From Chloroflexota bacterium (GTDB lineage: Bacteria; Chloroflexota; Dehalococcoidia; Dehalococcoidales; UBA2162), in NCBI GenBank assembly GCA_016199495.1, contig JACQGQ010000090.1:1-41244 (forward strand): 41,244 nucleotides of DNA, written 5' to 3'. Position numbers and translations under genes: made by a program. Below, piece after piece: positions 8,169 through 16,990 of the stretch. Below the pieces are notes generated by a model, which did no database searches, was not told the origin of the DNA, and saw nothing but the letters and a program-made list of their open reading frames with translations. Position 1 is the stretch's first letter. Each line of letters begins with the position of its first letter.

Positions 8169-8849
8169 CTATAAAGTGTCACCTGGCTGGGTTTCAGACG
8201 ATGGTATCAGTCTGAGAATAGCACGAGCAGGAGCTCCATCTCCTTGAACCAATCTCAGTGGTAGACATACCAGATAATACCTGCCTGGGACCACAAGAGA
8301 CAAATCAAGCCCCTCGATAATCCATACTCCCCCGGAGAGAAGTATTCTATGTACGTCAGTACCACCGTGTCTGTAGCTCCCAACAGATAAGTAATCGACA
8401 CCGACTACTCTCACCCTCCGATCTACCAGAAACCGGGCGGCATCATCTGAGATGAACACAAAATCCTCAATAAATTGATTCGTCTGCCAGACATGTAGAG
8501 AGTTTCGCGTCTTGAACAAAATGCGCTCACCGCGACGAATACGATGCCGCATAAGCTCGTCAGGTTTAATCGAATTAGCATCTATAATTTCAATAACCCG
8601 TGCCCTGCCGACGATATGCTCTAACGGCACCTCATCGACACCACTACTATTTTGAATAAAGTGAAGCGGGGCATCCACATGCGTTCCCGAATGAGCCCCC
8701 ATCGAAATCACCGAGAGGTTTGCCGTATCTCCCTGTTCCATATTCTTGACCCGGTTAATGTTAACCGGGGGGTCGCTAGGCCAGTGTATCATTCCGTCTC
8801 TCAGCGGAACGGTGATGTCAATCCAGTTTGCCCCGGACCTACCTGTCAT
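8169..8849 (-). CDS. cyclase-family metal-dependent hydrolase (kynurenine formamidase-like fold)
   Basis: A 226-residue protein of the cyclase family, recognised by HSGTHVDAPLHF, the HxGTHxDxPxHF metal-binding motif, in the first third, preceded by WIDITVPLRDGMIHWP. Members hydrolyse amides, lactones or related bonds with Zn or Mn; the exact substrate is not readable. It lies between a glucose dehydrogenase-like gene and rpiB on the same strand, so action on a sugar-acid lactone is an attractive guess but only a guess. The Trp and His residues of true kynurenine formamidases cannot be checked without an alignment. Confidence 0.8.
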   Translation of the reverse strand: MTGRSGANWIDITVPLRDGMIHWPSDPPVNINRVKNMEQGDTANLSVISMGAHSGTHVDAPLHFIQNSSGVDEVPLEHIVGRARVIEIIDANSIKPDELMRHRIRRGERILFKTRNSLHVWQTNQFIEDFVFISDDAARFLVDRRVRVVGVDYLSVGSYRHGGTDVHRILLSGGVWIIEGLDLSLVVPGRYYLVCLPLRLVQGDGAPARAILRLIPSSETQPGDTL

Positions 8850-8916
8850 CTTAAAACTCCTTCGTTGATGTGTTACCTAGTTGCCGGACATGCCTAGATG
8901 TCATATCAAAGACAGC

Positions 8917-10056
8917 CTAGCTCCATGCTTCTACCTCAATCACTGTCTTAACATGCTCTGGACCGCGGGGCTCGAATACCTTTTCGTACTCTTCCAGGCG
9001 GTAGCGATGAGTGAGCATTGCCTGCAACACCCCGTTAAAACGGGAATCAACCTCTCCCATATCTCTCAGAGCCATCTCAAAATGACTACGATTAGAATTA
9101 ACGCTACCCACCAGTACCTGGTTCTGACGCACCAGTTGGCGCACCAATTGAGCGGCATCAACCTGCATAATGAGGTCTCCTCTCGGTATACCGGTCATTA
9201 CGTAGATGCTGCTGCGGCGCATGCAATTGATTAGCTCCAGAGCAGTATCGGCAGCCCCAGATGCCTCAAATATTATGTCCAGATTACCGGCTGCGCAGTA
9301 ACGCTCCACCAGCTCTTTTGGCTCAACATTGCTATTATTAATATAATTAGCGCCCATCTGCTTTACCAGGTGTGCCTTGGGACTATCTTCGGATACTAAG
9401 TTGGAGGTAAATGTATTTACACCGGCCAGTCTGAGTAATGCGGTAGCCAAAAGACCAAGAGGACCGGCACCAACGACCAGGGCTGATTTGCACCCACCCC
9501 AGTTCTCGGAGAAGAAGCTATGCTCCGGGTGAACGCAGGTCCAGGGAAAACGGGACTGGATAGTTCTTATCTGTTCTATACCTTTTTCCACGATACTCAG
9601 CGGTTCGGTAAGCACCGCCAGCTTGACCAGGTGAGGCGGCACCTTGACTATATACTGTTCCTGGTCAACCACGAACTGGGTCAGGAAACCGTCCAGCTTG
9701 TGGATACCCCTCTCGGTAAACAAGCCAGTCATGCACATGTCGCTCTGGTTATGCAGGCATGGCTGACACTGTCCGCAGCCCCGGCGCACTGTCATGGTCA
9801 CAGCATCGCCAGGGACAAGCGATTTTACTCCACTTCCTACCTCTTCCACTATACCCACCATTTCATGCCCCAGTGCTATCTCATTTTGACCATCGGCAAT
9901 GTCCTGTAAATTGTAGCGGAGTATGTTAAAATCGGTACCATCCGGGCTCACCTCTTTTACTTTTATCAGTACATCATCGGGTCGTTTTATCTCAGGCATT
10001 GGCAACTCAAAGGCATGCACGCCAGGTTGACCACGTATCATCCCAACAGCTAACAT
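8917..10056 (-). CDS. zinc-dependent medium-chain dehydrogenase, glucose 1-dehydrogenase-like
   Basis: A 379-residue MDR-family enzyme. It has the catalytic-zinc region SPDGTDFNILRY and GHEMVGIVEEVGSGV, the structural-zinc cysteines in CGQCQPCLHNQSDMC, and a Rossmann site VVGAGPLGLLA. The replacement of the usual Cys at the catalytic zinc by Asp in the DGTD motif is the pattern of archaeal glucose dehydrogenases, which oxidise glucose or galactose to the lactone with NAD(P). The ribosome site AAGGAGG stands close before the start. It opens the run gdh, cyclase, rpiB, tal-pgi, gnd. Another polyol or sugar substrate is possible. Confidence 0.82.
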   Translation of the reverse strand: MLAVGMIRGQPGVHAFELPMPEIKRPDDVLIKVKEVSPDGTDFNILRYNLQDIADGQNEIALGHEMVGIVEEVGSGVKSLVPGDAVTMTVRRGCGQCQPCLHNQSDMCMTGLFTERGIHKLDGFLTQFVVDQEQYIVKVPPHLVKLAVLTEPLSIVEKGIEQIRTIQSRFPWTCVHPEHSFFSENWGGCKSALVVGAGPLGLLATALLRLAGVNTFTSNLVSEDSPKAHLVKQMGANYINNSNVEPKELVERYCAAGNLDIIFEASGAADTALELINCMRRSSIYVMTGIPRGDLIMQVDAAQLVRQLVRQNQVLVGSVNSNRSHFEMALRDMGEVDSRFNGVLQAMLTHRYRLEEYEKVFEPRGPEHVKTVIEVEAWS

Positions 10057-10279
10057 TCCAAATTCCTCCTTCTCTAGTTAAGTTTATATCATATTACCCC
10101 AATATCATGCCAGTGTTTTGGCGCCTAGCCTATGGGTTTATATTCAGATTTGTTCATCTGGTTATTTGACCTTCTTCATAGAGAATAGAGAACGGCGAGA
10201 ACGGACCAATTATGACAAGCATTGGGTCAATATCGATTCTTTTCATTGTCTCTTCTTGTTGCCTTCATTAGCATCGTAA

Positions 10280-11377
10280 CTAATCGAAATGGTAGGCATT
10301 CCGAGCATATTGGGCAACCATGCGTGTGACATTGAAGAAAGAGCCATTCACGGCTATGGTCGAGCGCATAATTGTAGCATAGGCATCAGGTTTCTTGTAA
10401 AAGAGAGGCAGAACTACATTTTCCAACTTTTCATAAAGAGAAACGGCTTCCACCGTAGTATTGCTCTCGCCCTGCCAATCCTCACCAATTGACCAGCCAG
10501 TTACACCTTCAAGGTGTCCCTCAATCCACCATCCGTCGAGCACACTAAGGCTAGGCACCCCATTTAGTGCTGCCTTCATACCGCTTGTTCCGGAGGCCTT
10601 CTGGGGCTTCTGGGGTGTATTCAGCCAGAGGTCAACGCCGGCACAGAGGTACTTAGCCACGGCTATATCGTATTCCTCGAGATATACTGTCGGGATCGTG
10701 TCCGCTACGGGGGTGGCCGCTTCAAAGACGCGGCGGATGAGGGTCTTTCCACCTTCATCTTGAGGATGAGCTTTTCCCCCATAGATTAACTGCAGAGGGC
10801 CAATTTCGCGTGCTATCCTTTTAAGACGCACCAAGTCAGATAGTAACAGGTCCGCTCTTTTGTACGGTGTAGCGCGGCGGGCGAATCCAATGGTCATCAC
10901 ATCGGGAGACAAACGGACGCCAGTCCGCCGCTCTACCTCAGTCAACAATTCTTTCTTTGCCTCAGCATGGGCCCGCCGAATTTCATCCAGTGGGATGCTT
11001 ATCGCATACCGCTGGTAGAGGTTGTCCCGATACCATTCAGGAAGGTATTTATCATAGAGCCGATGGAAAGGCGCTGATGTCCAGGTGGTCGCATGCACAC
11101 CGTTGGTAATGGAGTTGATGGGATAGCTAGGAAACATGGTCTGAGAAATTTCCTCATGGCGCATGGAGACTCCGTTGATGTAACGGGAAAAGAAGAGCGC
11201 CGTGTGCGTCATATTGAGAACTCCCGGCGTACAGCATCTGATGGCTTCAACGGCAGCAGTATATTCTTCTCCTAGGACCTGCCGCACAAGTTCCAGGGGG
11301 AACTGGTCGTGTCCGGCCGGCACAGGCGTGTGTGTGGTGAACACGCATTGGTGGCGAACGGCTTCCCTATCCGAGTT
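10280..11377 (-). pseudogene. glgP: alpha-glucan (glycogen/maltodextrin) phosphorylase, C-terminal part only
   Basis: The minus-strand frame encodes the C-terminal half of a phosphorylase: EAVRHQCVFTTHTPVPAGHD, SITNGVHATTW, TIGFARRATPYKRADLL, IYGGKAHPQDEGGK, and the pyridoxal-phosphate region NTPQKPQKASGTSGMKAALNG. The bacterial form is about 700-850 residues; here the first 400 or so are absent. Similarity stops at about 11375, exactly where the serine recombinase similarity starts on the other strand. The open frame continues to 11407 through foreign sequence, with no credible start. So this is a 5'-truncated remnant at a rearrangement or assembly junction, and it cannot make an active enzyme as it stands. 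Confidence 0.88.
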
Positions 11378-12812
11378 TGTCAGCGGCAGAAGTGTGGAAA
11401 AACGCACTCAATTCCAGCAGATCATTGAGGATGCCCGATTGGACAGGTTTGACGTGCTACTGGTTGACCATACTTCACGTTTTGGCCGCAATCAGGCGGA
11501 ATGTATCAGGTACAAAGAAGAACTAAAGCTTTTAGGTAAAACTGTAGTCTTCGTAAGCCAGGGGATTATCTCAGGCAGTGACCGCGATTTTCTTTCTGAA
11601 CGGATCAATGAGACCATGGATGAAGGCTATAGCCGCAATCTATCTCGATATATAACAGAAGGACTGGTACGCAAAGCGGAAAGCGGGTTACATGTTGGTC
11701 CGTCCCCATTGGGTTTTAAGAGCGAGTTAAAAGCAGGTACACGTGAGCATAAAGTGCCGGATCCTGCCACGATACCGATCTTATTCATGGCATTGAAAGA
11801 ATATGCTACCGGAGATTATTCCTATAGAGAGGTGGCAAATCATCTAAATGCCGATGGTTACAGAACACAAAACGGCAGATTCTTTACCGGATACAATCTC
11901 CGGGATATTCTTAGTAATCGGTTTTACGAAGGCAAAGTAGTCTATCACCAAGGGCTTCCTGATGAACAGATAATCAATGGTTCCCATAAGGTGCCCGAAG
12001 ATGTCCATCAGTTATGGCTGCGGTGTCAGATAATCAAAAAGGAACGAACCAATCAGACCACAGGCCGTCCGCGAAGGGAAAATCATGACTACCCTTTCTC
12101 TCATGTTTTGAAATGTCATCATTGCGGCAATTCCTACCATGGCGAGGCTGTGTATTACAAAGATACCACAAAATTACGATTAATTCATGAGCGCCACTCA
12201 CATGGGAAACAGTGCAATATAATGCCGAAGTCACGGTCTGTAGATTCCTTGAACCGAGAATTTGCGGAACGAGTTCTGGCATATGTTAATCTGGATAAAG
12301 GGTGGAAGACCAGGGTTATGGCAGTTATCTTGAATGGTGGTGTCACTGAGAACAAAGCTAATCAGGATCAAGCCAACAGGTTAAGCAAAGTTCTGGAAAA
12401 TTTACGTAAACAGCATTTATGGGGTGATATTTCCGACGGTGACTACAGGCGCGAAAAGGCCGACCTGGAACGTCAGATCAAGACTCTTACTCCTGATACT
12501 ACGCCTATCGAAATGCCTAACATGGAGAGAGCCGCCCAATTACTAAATGAAATGCCAGCTCTTTGGCAACATCCTGGAGTGACGAACAAGCAAAGAGAGT
12601 CTTTGGTGCAAGAAGTTTTTAACAAAATAAGCATCGACGGAGATGCTCTGGTTACTGTTGAACCAAAGCCGGAATACGCTCCCTTGTTTGCAGAAATGCT
12701 GACGCACACCTTAAATGGTTATCGTGAGTTCGATTCTCCCCCGCCTCCACCAAACCCAACACACGTCCTGAGGAATCCAGGGCGTTTTCGTTTTCCTGGG
12801 GGTCAAAGATAA
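11376..12812 (+). pseudogene. large serine recombinase, N-terminally truncated
   Basis: Recognisable recombinase sequence begins at FVSGRSVEKRTQFQQIIEDA and continues through FDVLLVDHTSRFGRNQAE, the recombinase domain around GLHVGPSPLGFKS and LNADGYRTQNGRFFTGYNLRDIL, a zinc beta-ribbon (CHHC, then a later H and C) and a coiled-coil segment near 12360-12490. The usual first 40 or so residues with the catalytic serine are missing. The frame stays open back to 11202, but that part is only the antisense of the phosphorylase gene. Such enzymes integrate genomic islands and phages. In Dehalococcoides, serine recombinases are linked to islands at the tmRNA gene. This copy is probably inactive unless the junction is an assembly error. 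Confidence 0.82.
12726..12752 (+). other. tmRNA/tRNA 3'-end-like sequence, candidate attachment site
   Basis: Inside the 3' end of the recombinase frame lies a T-loop TTCGATT at 12729-12735 with the partial stem GTGAG/CTCCC, then CGCCTCCACCA ending at 12752. This is what the last bases of a tmRNA or tRNA with encoded CCA look like, with one extra C in the acceptor arm. No tRNA body precedes it. Islands that integrate at ssrA duplicate its 3' end, so this could be the distal att copy of an island whose recombinase reads across it. It is also within a Pro-rich codon run, so chance similarity is possible. Confidence 0.45.
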
Positions 12813-12941
12813 TTACTCCAGATTCTGGCTTTCGTTTGTCGCAAAACCATAAGAGCGGAGCGGCAATGACAGAAGGCTGAACGAGCCAGGAACCATGCCC
12901 CCAATACTAGAGAGGTAATGATGGTAACTGTTCCCGGGGGC

Positions 12942-15398
12942 TTAATCGAGATATTCAAATATTTTTACGGCCGGCACTGTCCCCGCATCTGGCACTGTCA
13001 ATGTGTCATCGGAGCCATAAATCAGCTTGTAGTTTTCCAGCGCTTCTAGCGGTACCGGGCTGATAAAGGGGTTAGTACCGACTATTTGATGATTGCCTGA
13101 CTCCTGGTTTGAGAGGTAGGCTTCGGCCTCTTCGTAACTGGGGAACGTCTGAGAATCAGTAACTATCTTAATAGGCTCACCTCCCTGGGTCGTTCTTTCC
13201 TCGTAGGAAATTACCAGTGTGCCTTCTGGGGTTACCGCTTTGCCGTCAAAGTTATAGAGCCTGGTAGATAATGAACGGTAATATCCCGGGTAGATAAAGG
13301 ACTTGGCTACCAGACGATTTTCCTCCGGCACCAATAAAACCTCAAAAAATTCAGTCTGCTCCTTGCCTGCCCACACGGTAATTGCCCAGAATTTGCTGAC
13401 AGCTGTCTCGGAGTCAATAATTATGTATGGTGAGTCCAATTCCCCTATTATTACTTTGGCTGACTTTTCATCCTGGGAGGTAAAGAAGGAAGCTACTGGG
13501 ATTATACCCTTGGGGTCTTGACTGGGATTTGCCACCGGTATACGGTGGGCAACACGGGTAATCCAGTAGCCATAATCCCACCAGGCGACCACGCCATAGG
13601 CAGATTCGGGATATTTATGCTTTGCTGCCAGTTGAGAATAGAAATCCGGGTCGCCAGAAGGGTTGGGGACACTTCTCTCCAGCCAGTCCCGGGAACGATA
13701 ATTATGACTTGCCTCTAGCTGATAATAAAAATCAGGATTGTCAAAGGGCTCAGGAGTATTTTCCTTCATCCAAGAGAGAGCACTAAGCCAGGCATCACTG
13801 GGAGCAAAGCGTGCTCGACGGGCAGTTTCAATTGCCGGTTGAATATTCCAGAAGAAGATGACAAAAAAGAGGATGAGCACTTCTAAAACGGCCACTGTCC
13901 GGCTGAGGGTGATATCGAAGCCGCTCTTTTTCGGGCTGGCTCTTCTCCCGGCCGCTTTTCTGGGTGTTTCTACAATTTTGGCGGTTAATTCTTTGAAACC
14001 AACCAGACTGAGGACTTGCCATGACAGATAACCAATGAGCAGAGCCACATTGACGGCCAGATAGTAGGCGAAGCGGCGCTGCCCCAGAGTAGCTGCCACT
14101 ATTACCAGGCTCCACACCACCACGAGGGTTTTTTCGGTACTACCTTGCTTGATAACAAGGTAGATTAGAATGCCGAGGGCGATAAAACTGAGGAAAAATG
14201 TTGTCGTCATGAACGAGAGGATGTTTCTAAAAGTTAAGCCGGTTACCTTAGGGTCGTGGGGTAATAAACCCGGGAAATTCCCCGAGGCAACCGCGAATGA
14301 GAGGTTGCCTTGCGGGAAGAGGAAGGGTTGCGTCTCGATAGTAGTTAGGGAGGCGCCTGTCGGCCTGAAGATGCTGAATAGACTTAGCATCGAACTTAAG
14401 AGAGTCGGGCTGACCAGGTAAAATAATCCCAGCCCGGCGATGCCCAATCCAACCAGTGTCAATGGATAATAGGCTGGCTTGATTTTCTTCTTCGTCATCA
14501 GCCGGGAAATGGCGCTCAATGAGGCCAGTGTCAGTAAAGCGGTAATCAGCGAAATTGAGTAAATTCTGCCGGCGGAAATTAGTAATGAAAAAATCAGGGT
14601 AATCGAGAAGAGGCTAACGCCAACCAGGCATAAATAGTCGGTAGATTTTCCCTTCAGGTGGTCGATGATGAACTGGATGACAAAGTAGACAAAGATGATG
14701 AAGATAAAAAGAAGGGCTCCCAGAAAAGTGAAGATGTAGACCCCCAGAAAAATGGCGGCAAGCAGGCTGTAAATAACAGGCTTGAGGCTCGTTGTCCAAT
14801 CCCGCCGCTTGAGGTGGCCGAAGGTTAATTGTCTTTGACTCGCCGTCTTAATGGCTAGAATCAGGAAGAGGATGGCCACGGTGGTGAACAATGTCTCGGC
14901 GACATGATGGTCGGTAAAGCCGAGTATTGACCGTCCCAGGAATTCGCCGGGGAGCAGAGCTATCAGACCAGCGGCCAGCACCCCGGCCCAGCGGCCAAAT
15001 AGCTCTCTGCCGATGAAATAAACAGGGATAACGGTCAGGGCACCCAGAACAGCCGGGAAGTAAGCACCGACGACATCGATGGTATGCTCGGTTGGCGCAC
15101 CCCAGCCAATCACCCAGATAATGCTGGCCAGGAGCCAATCGAAGAAGCGAATGTTACCTGGTCCGCCACCGTCAGGGTAAATGGAATAGGGGTCAAAGCT
15201 AGAGAGGTGAGGGAAATTATGGACGAGGTTGTCAACCAGGCGCATATGATAGTAAGCATCGTTGCTGGTAAACTTTATCCAGTCACTGCCGAAGACCCTG
15301 TCATAGGGGAAGTAGGTTCGAAGGAATAGGGCAATACCGAAGAACAGAGCTACTATTATGCCCATAATGAGCTTTGAGCGTACCTGGCTAGAATTCAT
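12942..15398 (-). CDS. STT3/AglB/PglB-family oligosaccharyltransferase
   Basis: An 818-residue membrane protein. The N-terminal half has a dozen or so hydrophobic helices; the C-terminal half is soluble. Family marks: the first metal-binding motif around SNDAYYHMR (Asp47), the second acidic motif FTDHHVAE (Asp163) and the signature WWDYG at 606-610. Such enzymes move a lipid-linked glycan to Asn in N-x-S/T sites on the outer face of the membrane. AGGAG precedes the ATG by eight bases. It stands alone: no glycan-assembly genes flank it. Its closest look is archaeal-type AglB rather than epsilonproteobacterial PglB, judged only from motif wording. About 110-130 bases downstream and 290 upstream hold no gene. 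Confidence 0.9.
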   Translation of the reverse strand: MNSSQVRSKLIMGIIVALFFGIALFLRTYFPYDRVFGSDWIKFTSNDAYYHMRLVDNLVHNFPHLSSFDPYSIYPDGGGPGNIRFFDWLLASIIWVIGWGAPTEHTIDVVGAYFPAVLGALTVIPVYFIGRELFGRWAGVLAAGLIALLPGEFLGRSILGFTDHHVAETLFTTVAILFLILAIKTASQRQLTFGHLKRRDWTTSLKPVIYSLLAAIFLGVYIFTFLGALLFIFIIFVYFVIQFIIDHLKGKSTDYLCLVGVSLFSITLIFSLLISAGRIYSISLITALLTLASLSAISRLMTKKKIKPAYYPLTLVGLGIAGLGLFYLVSPTLLSSMLSLFSIFRPTGASLTTIETQPFLFPQGNLSFAVASGNFPGLLPHDPKVTGLTFRNILSFMTTTFFLSFIALGILIYLVIKQGSTEKTLVVVWSLVIVAATLGQRRFAYYLAVNVALLIGYLSWQVLSLVGFKELTAKIVETPRKAAGRRASPKKSGFDITLSRTVAVLEVLILFFVIFFWNIQPAIETARRARFAPSDAWLSALSWMKENTPEPFDNPDFYYQLEASHNYRSRDWLERSVPNPSGDPDFYSQLAAKHKYPESAYGVVAWWDYGYWITRVAHRIPVANPSQDPKGIIPVASFFTSQDEKSAKVIIGELDSPYIIIDSETAVSKFWAITVWAGKEQTEFFEVLLVPEENRLVAKSFIYPGYYRSLSTRLYNFDGKAVTPEGTLVISYEERTTQGGEPIKIVTDSQTFPSYEEAEAYLSNQESGNHQIVGTNPFISPVPLEALENYKLIYGSDDTLTVPDAGTVPAVKIFEYLD

Positions 15399-15651
15399 TT
15401 CTCTTGCTCCTGACTCGGGGAGGACGGCAATGTCTTGTATTTGCCTGGTAAGTATTATAACCTAGGTTACCAAGCTAAAACAAGCAGTGCTGGCATATTG
15501 GAAGATGATACTCTCCAGACGCGGTATGAAACTGATTGCTAGCCTTAACTTGATTTGTGATAAAATGTTCGCTGGTCACTACTTTTCAGTGGGCCTTGCC
15601 AGAACCGGCCAATCCACCTAAATTGCTGGCTACTATTTGGCGATTAATTGT

Positions 15652-15672
15652 ATTATAATATTATATTATAAT
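15652..15672. promoter_or_regulatory. perfect AT-only palindrome just upstream of the DinB-family gene
   Basis: Two 10-base arms, ATTATAATAT and its exact reverse complement, flank a single T. Each arm contains TATAAT, so the element could be a -10 region readable in both directions or an operator. It ends 19 bases before the ATG at 15692. No good -35 hexamer is visible at the right distance. The rest of 15399-15691 shows no gene. Confidence 0.4.
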
Positions 15673-15691
15673 AGGGGAAAGGGGGGTAACA

Positions 15692-16216
15692 ATGGATTGG
15701 AGGGTTTTGTTGACAGATGGTTATGGGCGTACCCTGGAGGTGTTGGCGAGAGTCCTTAAGGGGCTGACGCTGGATGATTTGAAGTGGCAGCCCAGTGCCG
15801 ATACCAATAGCATTGGCTGGTTAACCTGGCATCTAACACGTATTCAGGATGACCACATCGCTTCTCTCATGGGAGAGGAACAGCTATGGATTAAAGCTGG
15901 ATGGTATGCTAAATTCAACCGTCCCCCCGACGTTAAAGACCTTGGTTTTGGTAACACTCCAGAGCAAGTGGCCGCTTTTGCAGCAGACGGCGAGACCTTG
16001 CTTGCCTACCATCGGGCAGTGCTGGCACGGTCGAAGGACTATTTTCTCACCTTGTCAGATAGTGACCTTGACCGGGAGCTTGATGAGCCACGCTACCAGC
16101 CACTACCAACAGTCGGTGTGCGCCTCATCAGTATCTTAGCCGATAATCTACAACACGCCGGGCAAGCCGCCTATGTACGTGGTCTGCTTCAAGGTAGAGG
16201 CTGGCAAAGATACTAA
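15692..16216 (+). CDS. DinB-superfamily protein (DUF664 / thiol-transferase-like four-helix bundle)
   Basis: A 174-residue helical protein of the DinB/YfiT superfamily. The metal-binding histidines are in place: WHLTRIQDDH around residues 49-58 and LQHAGQAAYVRGLL near the C-terminus, the HAGQ being typical. Members bind Ni or Zn and include thiol S-transferases and stress proteins of unknown function. A strong purine-rich ribosome site (AAGGGGGG) precedes the ATG. It is divergent from the STT3 gene with an AT-only palindrome between them and appears to be a single-gene unit. Substrate unknown. Confidence 0.8.
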   Translation: MDWRVLLTDGYGRTLEVLARVLKGLTLDDLKWQPSADTNSIGWLTWHLTRIQDDHIASLMGEEQLWIKAGWYAKFNRPPDVKDLGFGNTPEQVAAFAADGETLLAYHRAVLARSKDYFLTLSDSDLDRELDEPRYQPLPTVGVRLISILADNLQHAGQAAYVRGLLQGRGWQRY

Positions 16217-16546
16217 GGTGTAAGAGGCCAGGGAAGATGCGTGCGTTTTAGTACAATAATCTTCACATTGATAAAGACAATGCGGCTAATATGGACGGTA
16301 TTTTTTCCGCTAATTACCATCTTTCAGGACTATGATAAAAAGTGCGAAGGTAAACCGCACCGGGGGTAATAGACGGCGTAAGCTACTAACTCGCACACTC
16401 TATGCTGAATTGCTTAGTATTGTCACAATCCTACCAAATTTCCCGGAAAGGGTAACTGGATATTGACATATTAGTCAAGCTATGGTAATGTGGTGTGTGG
16501 CAACCTACTACCGCCCACCACCAGGTAAAAAGGATGGTTCGAACAG
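16217..16546 (+). promoter_or_regulatory. regulatory region of the glutamate synthase operon with GlnR-like box and promoter
   Basis: No gene is seen here. Four half-sites lie exactly 11 bases apart: GTAAC at 16452, TTGAC at 16463, GTCAA at 16474 and GTAAT at 16485. The second is also part of a full -35 hexamer TTGACA (16463-16468), followed by 17 bases and TAATGT (16486-16491), so regulator and polymerase would contact the same stretch. TTGAC and GTCAA also make an inverted repeat with a six-base centre. A short palindrome TTTCCCGGAAA lies at 16439-16449. The arrangement matches the boxes at 260 and 24006. Confidence 0.6.
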
Positions 16547-16990
16547 ATGAAGAGGATATATATTAAAGAGCAGGCTTGTATTGCCTGTCACCTCTGTGAG
16601 GTGCATTGCCAGCGGCAACATTCGCAGTCAAAAGACTTCATCAAGGCATTCAAAAGAGAATCGCCCCGCCCTTTACCCAGAGTGCGTGTCGAGGAAAAAG
16701 GGGCGCTGTCTTTCTCGGTACGTTGTCAGCAGTGTGAAGACGCTCCCTGTGCTCAAGCCTGCCTGACCGGAGCTATTACCCGTGACCCTATTAGTGGGGC
16801 GGTTACCGTCGATGAAGAGAAGTGCGTTGGTTGTTGGACCTGCCTGCTGGTTTGTCCCTTCGCGGCTATAAGGCAGGATGCCGAACAGGGCAAGACAGTT
16901 AGATGTGACCTGTGCCAGGGAGCCGATATGCCGGTATGCGTTGTTAATTGCCCTAATGAGGCACTGATATACACGGAGGTCGACATTTGA
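16547..16990 (+). CDS. four-cluster [4Fe-4S] ferredoxin (HycB/CooF/DmsB-like electron-transfer protein)
   Basis: A 147-residue protein with sixteen cysteines in four groups: CIACHLCEVHC, CQQCEDAPCAQAC, CVGCWTCLLVC and CDLCQGADMPVCVVNC, enough for four [4Fe-4S] clusters. No signal peptide is visible, so it is cytoplasmic. It opens the operon that contains the flavin oxidoreductase and all three glutamate synthase domains as separate genes, so it probably carries electrons to the FMN subunit. An AAGGA site lies about 12 bases ahead of the ATG. It overlaps hisH by one base in the sequence TGATG. Confidence 0.9.
   Translation: MKRIYIKEQACIACHLCEVHCQRQHSQSKDFIKAFKRESPRPLPRVRVEEKGALSFSVRCQQCEDAPCAQACLTGAITRDPISGAVTVDEEKCVGCWTCLLVCPFAAIRQDAEQGKTVRCDLCQGADMPVCVVNCPNEALIYTEVDI

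Noticed and set aside
10075-10130. Sigma-54 type promoter before the glucose dehydrogenase gene on the minus strand
   Set aside because: A TGGCATG is present, but the -12 element is poor and no activator gene is nearby.
11202-11375. N-terminal 58 codons of the recombinase open frame
   Set aside because: They are the exact antisense of the conserved phosphorylase sequence and contain no recombinase motif, so they are not part of a real protein.
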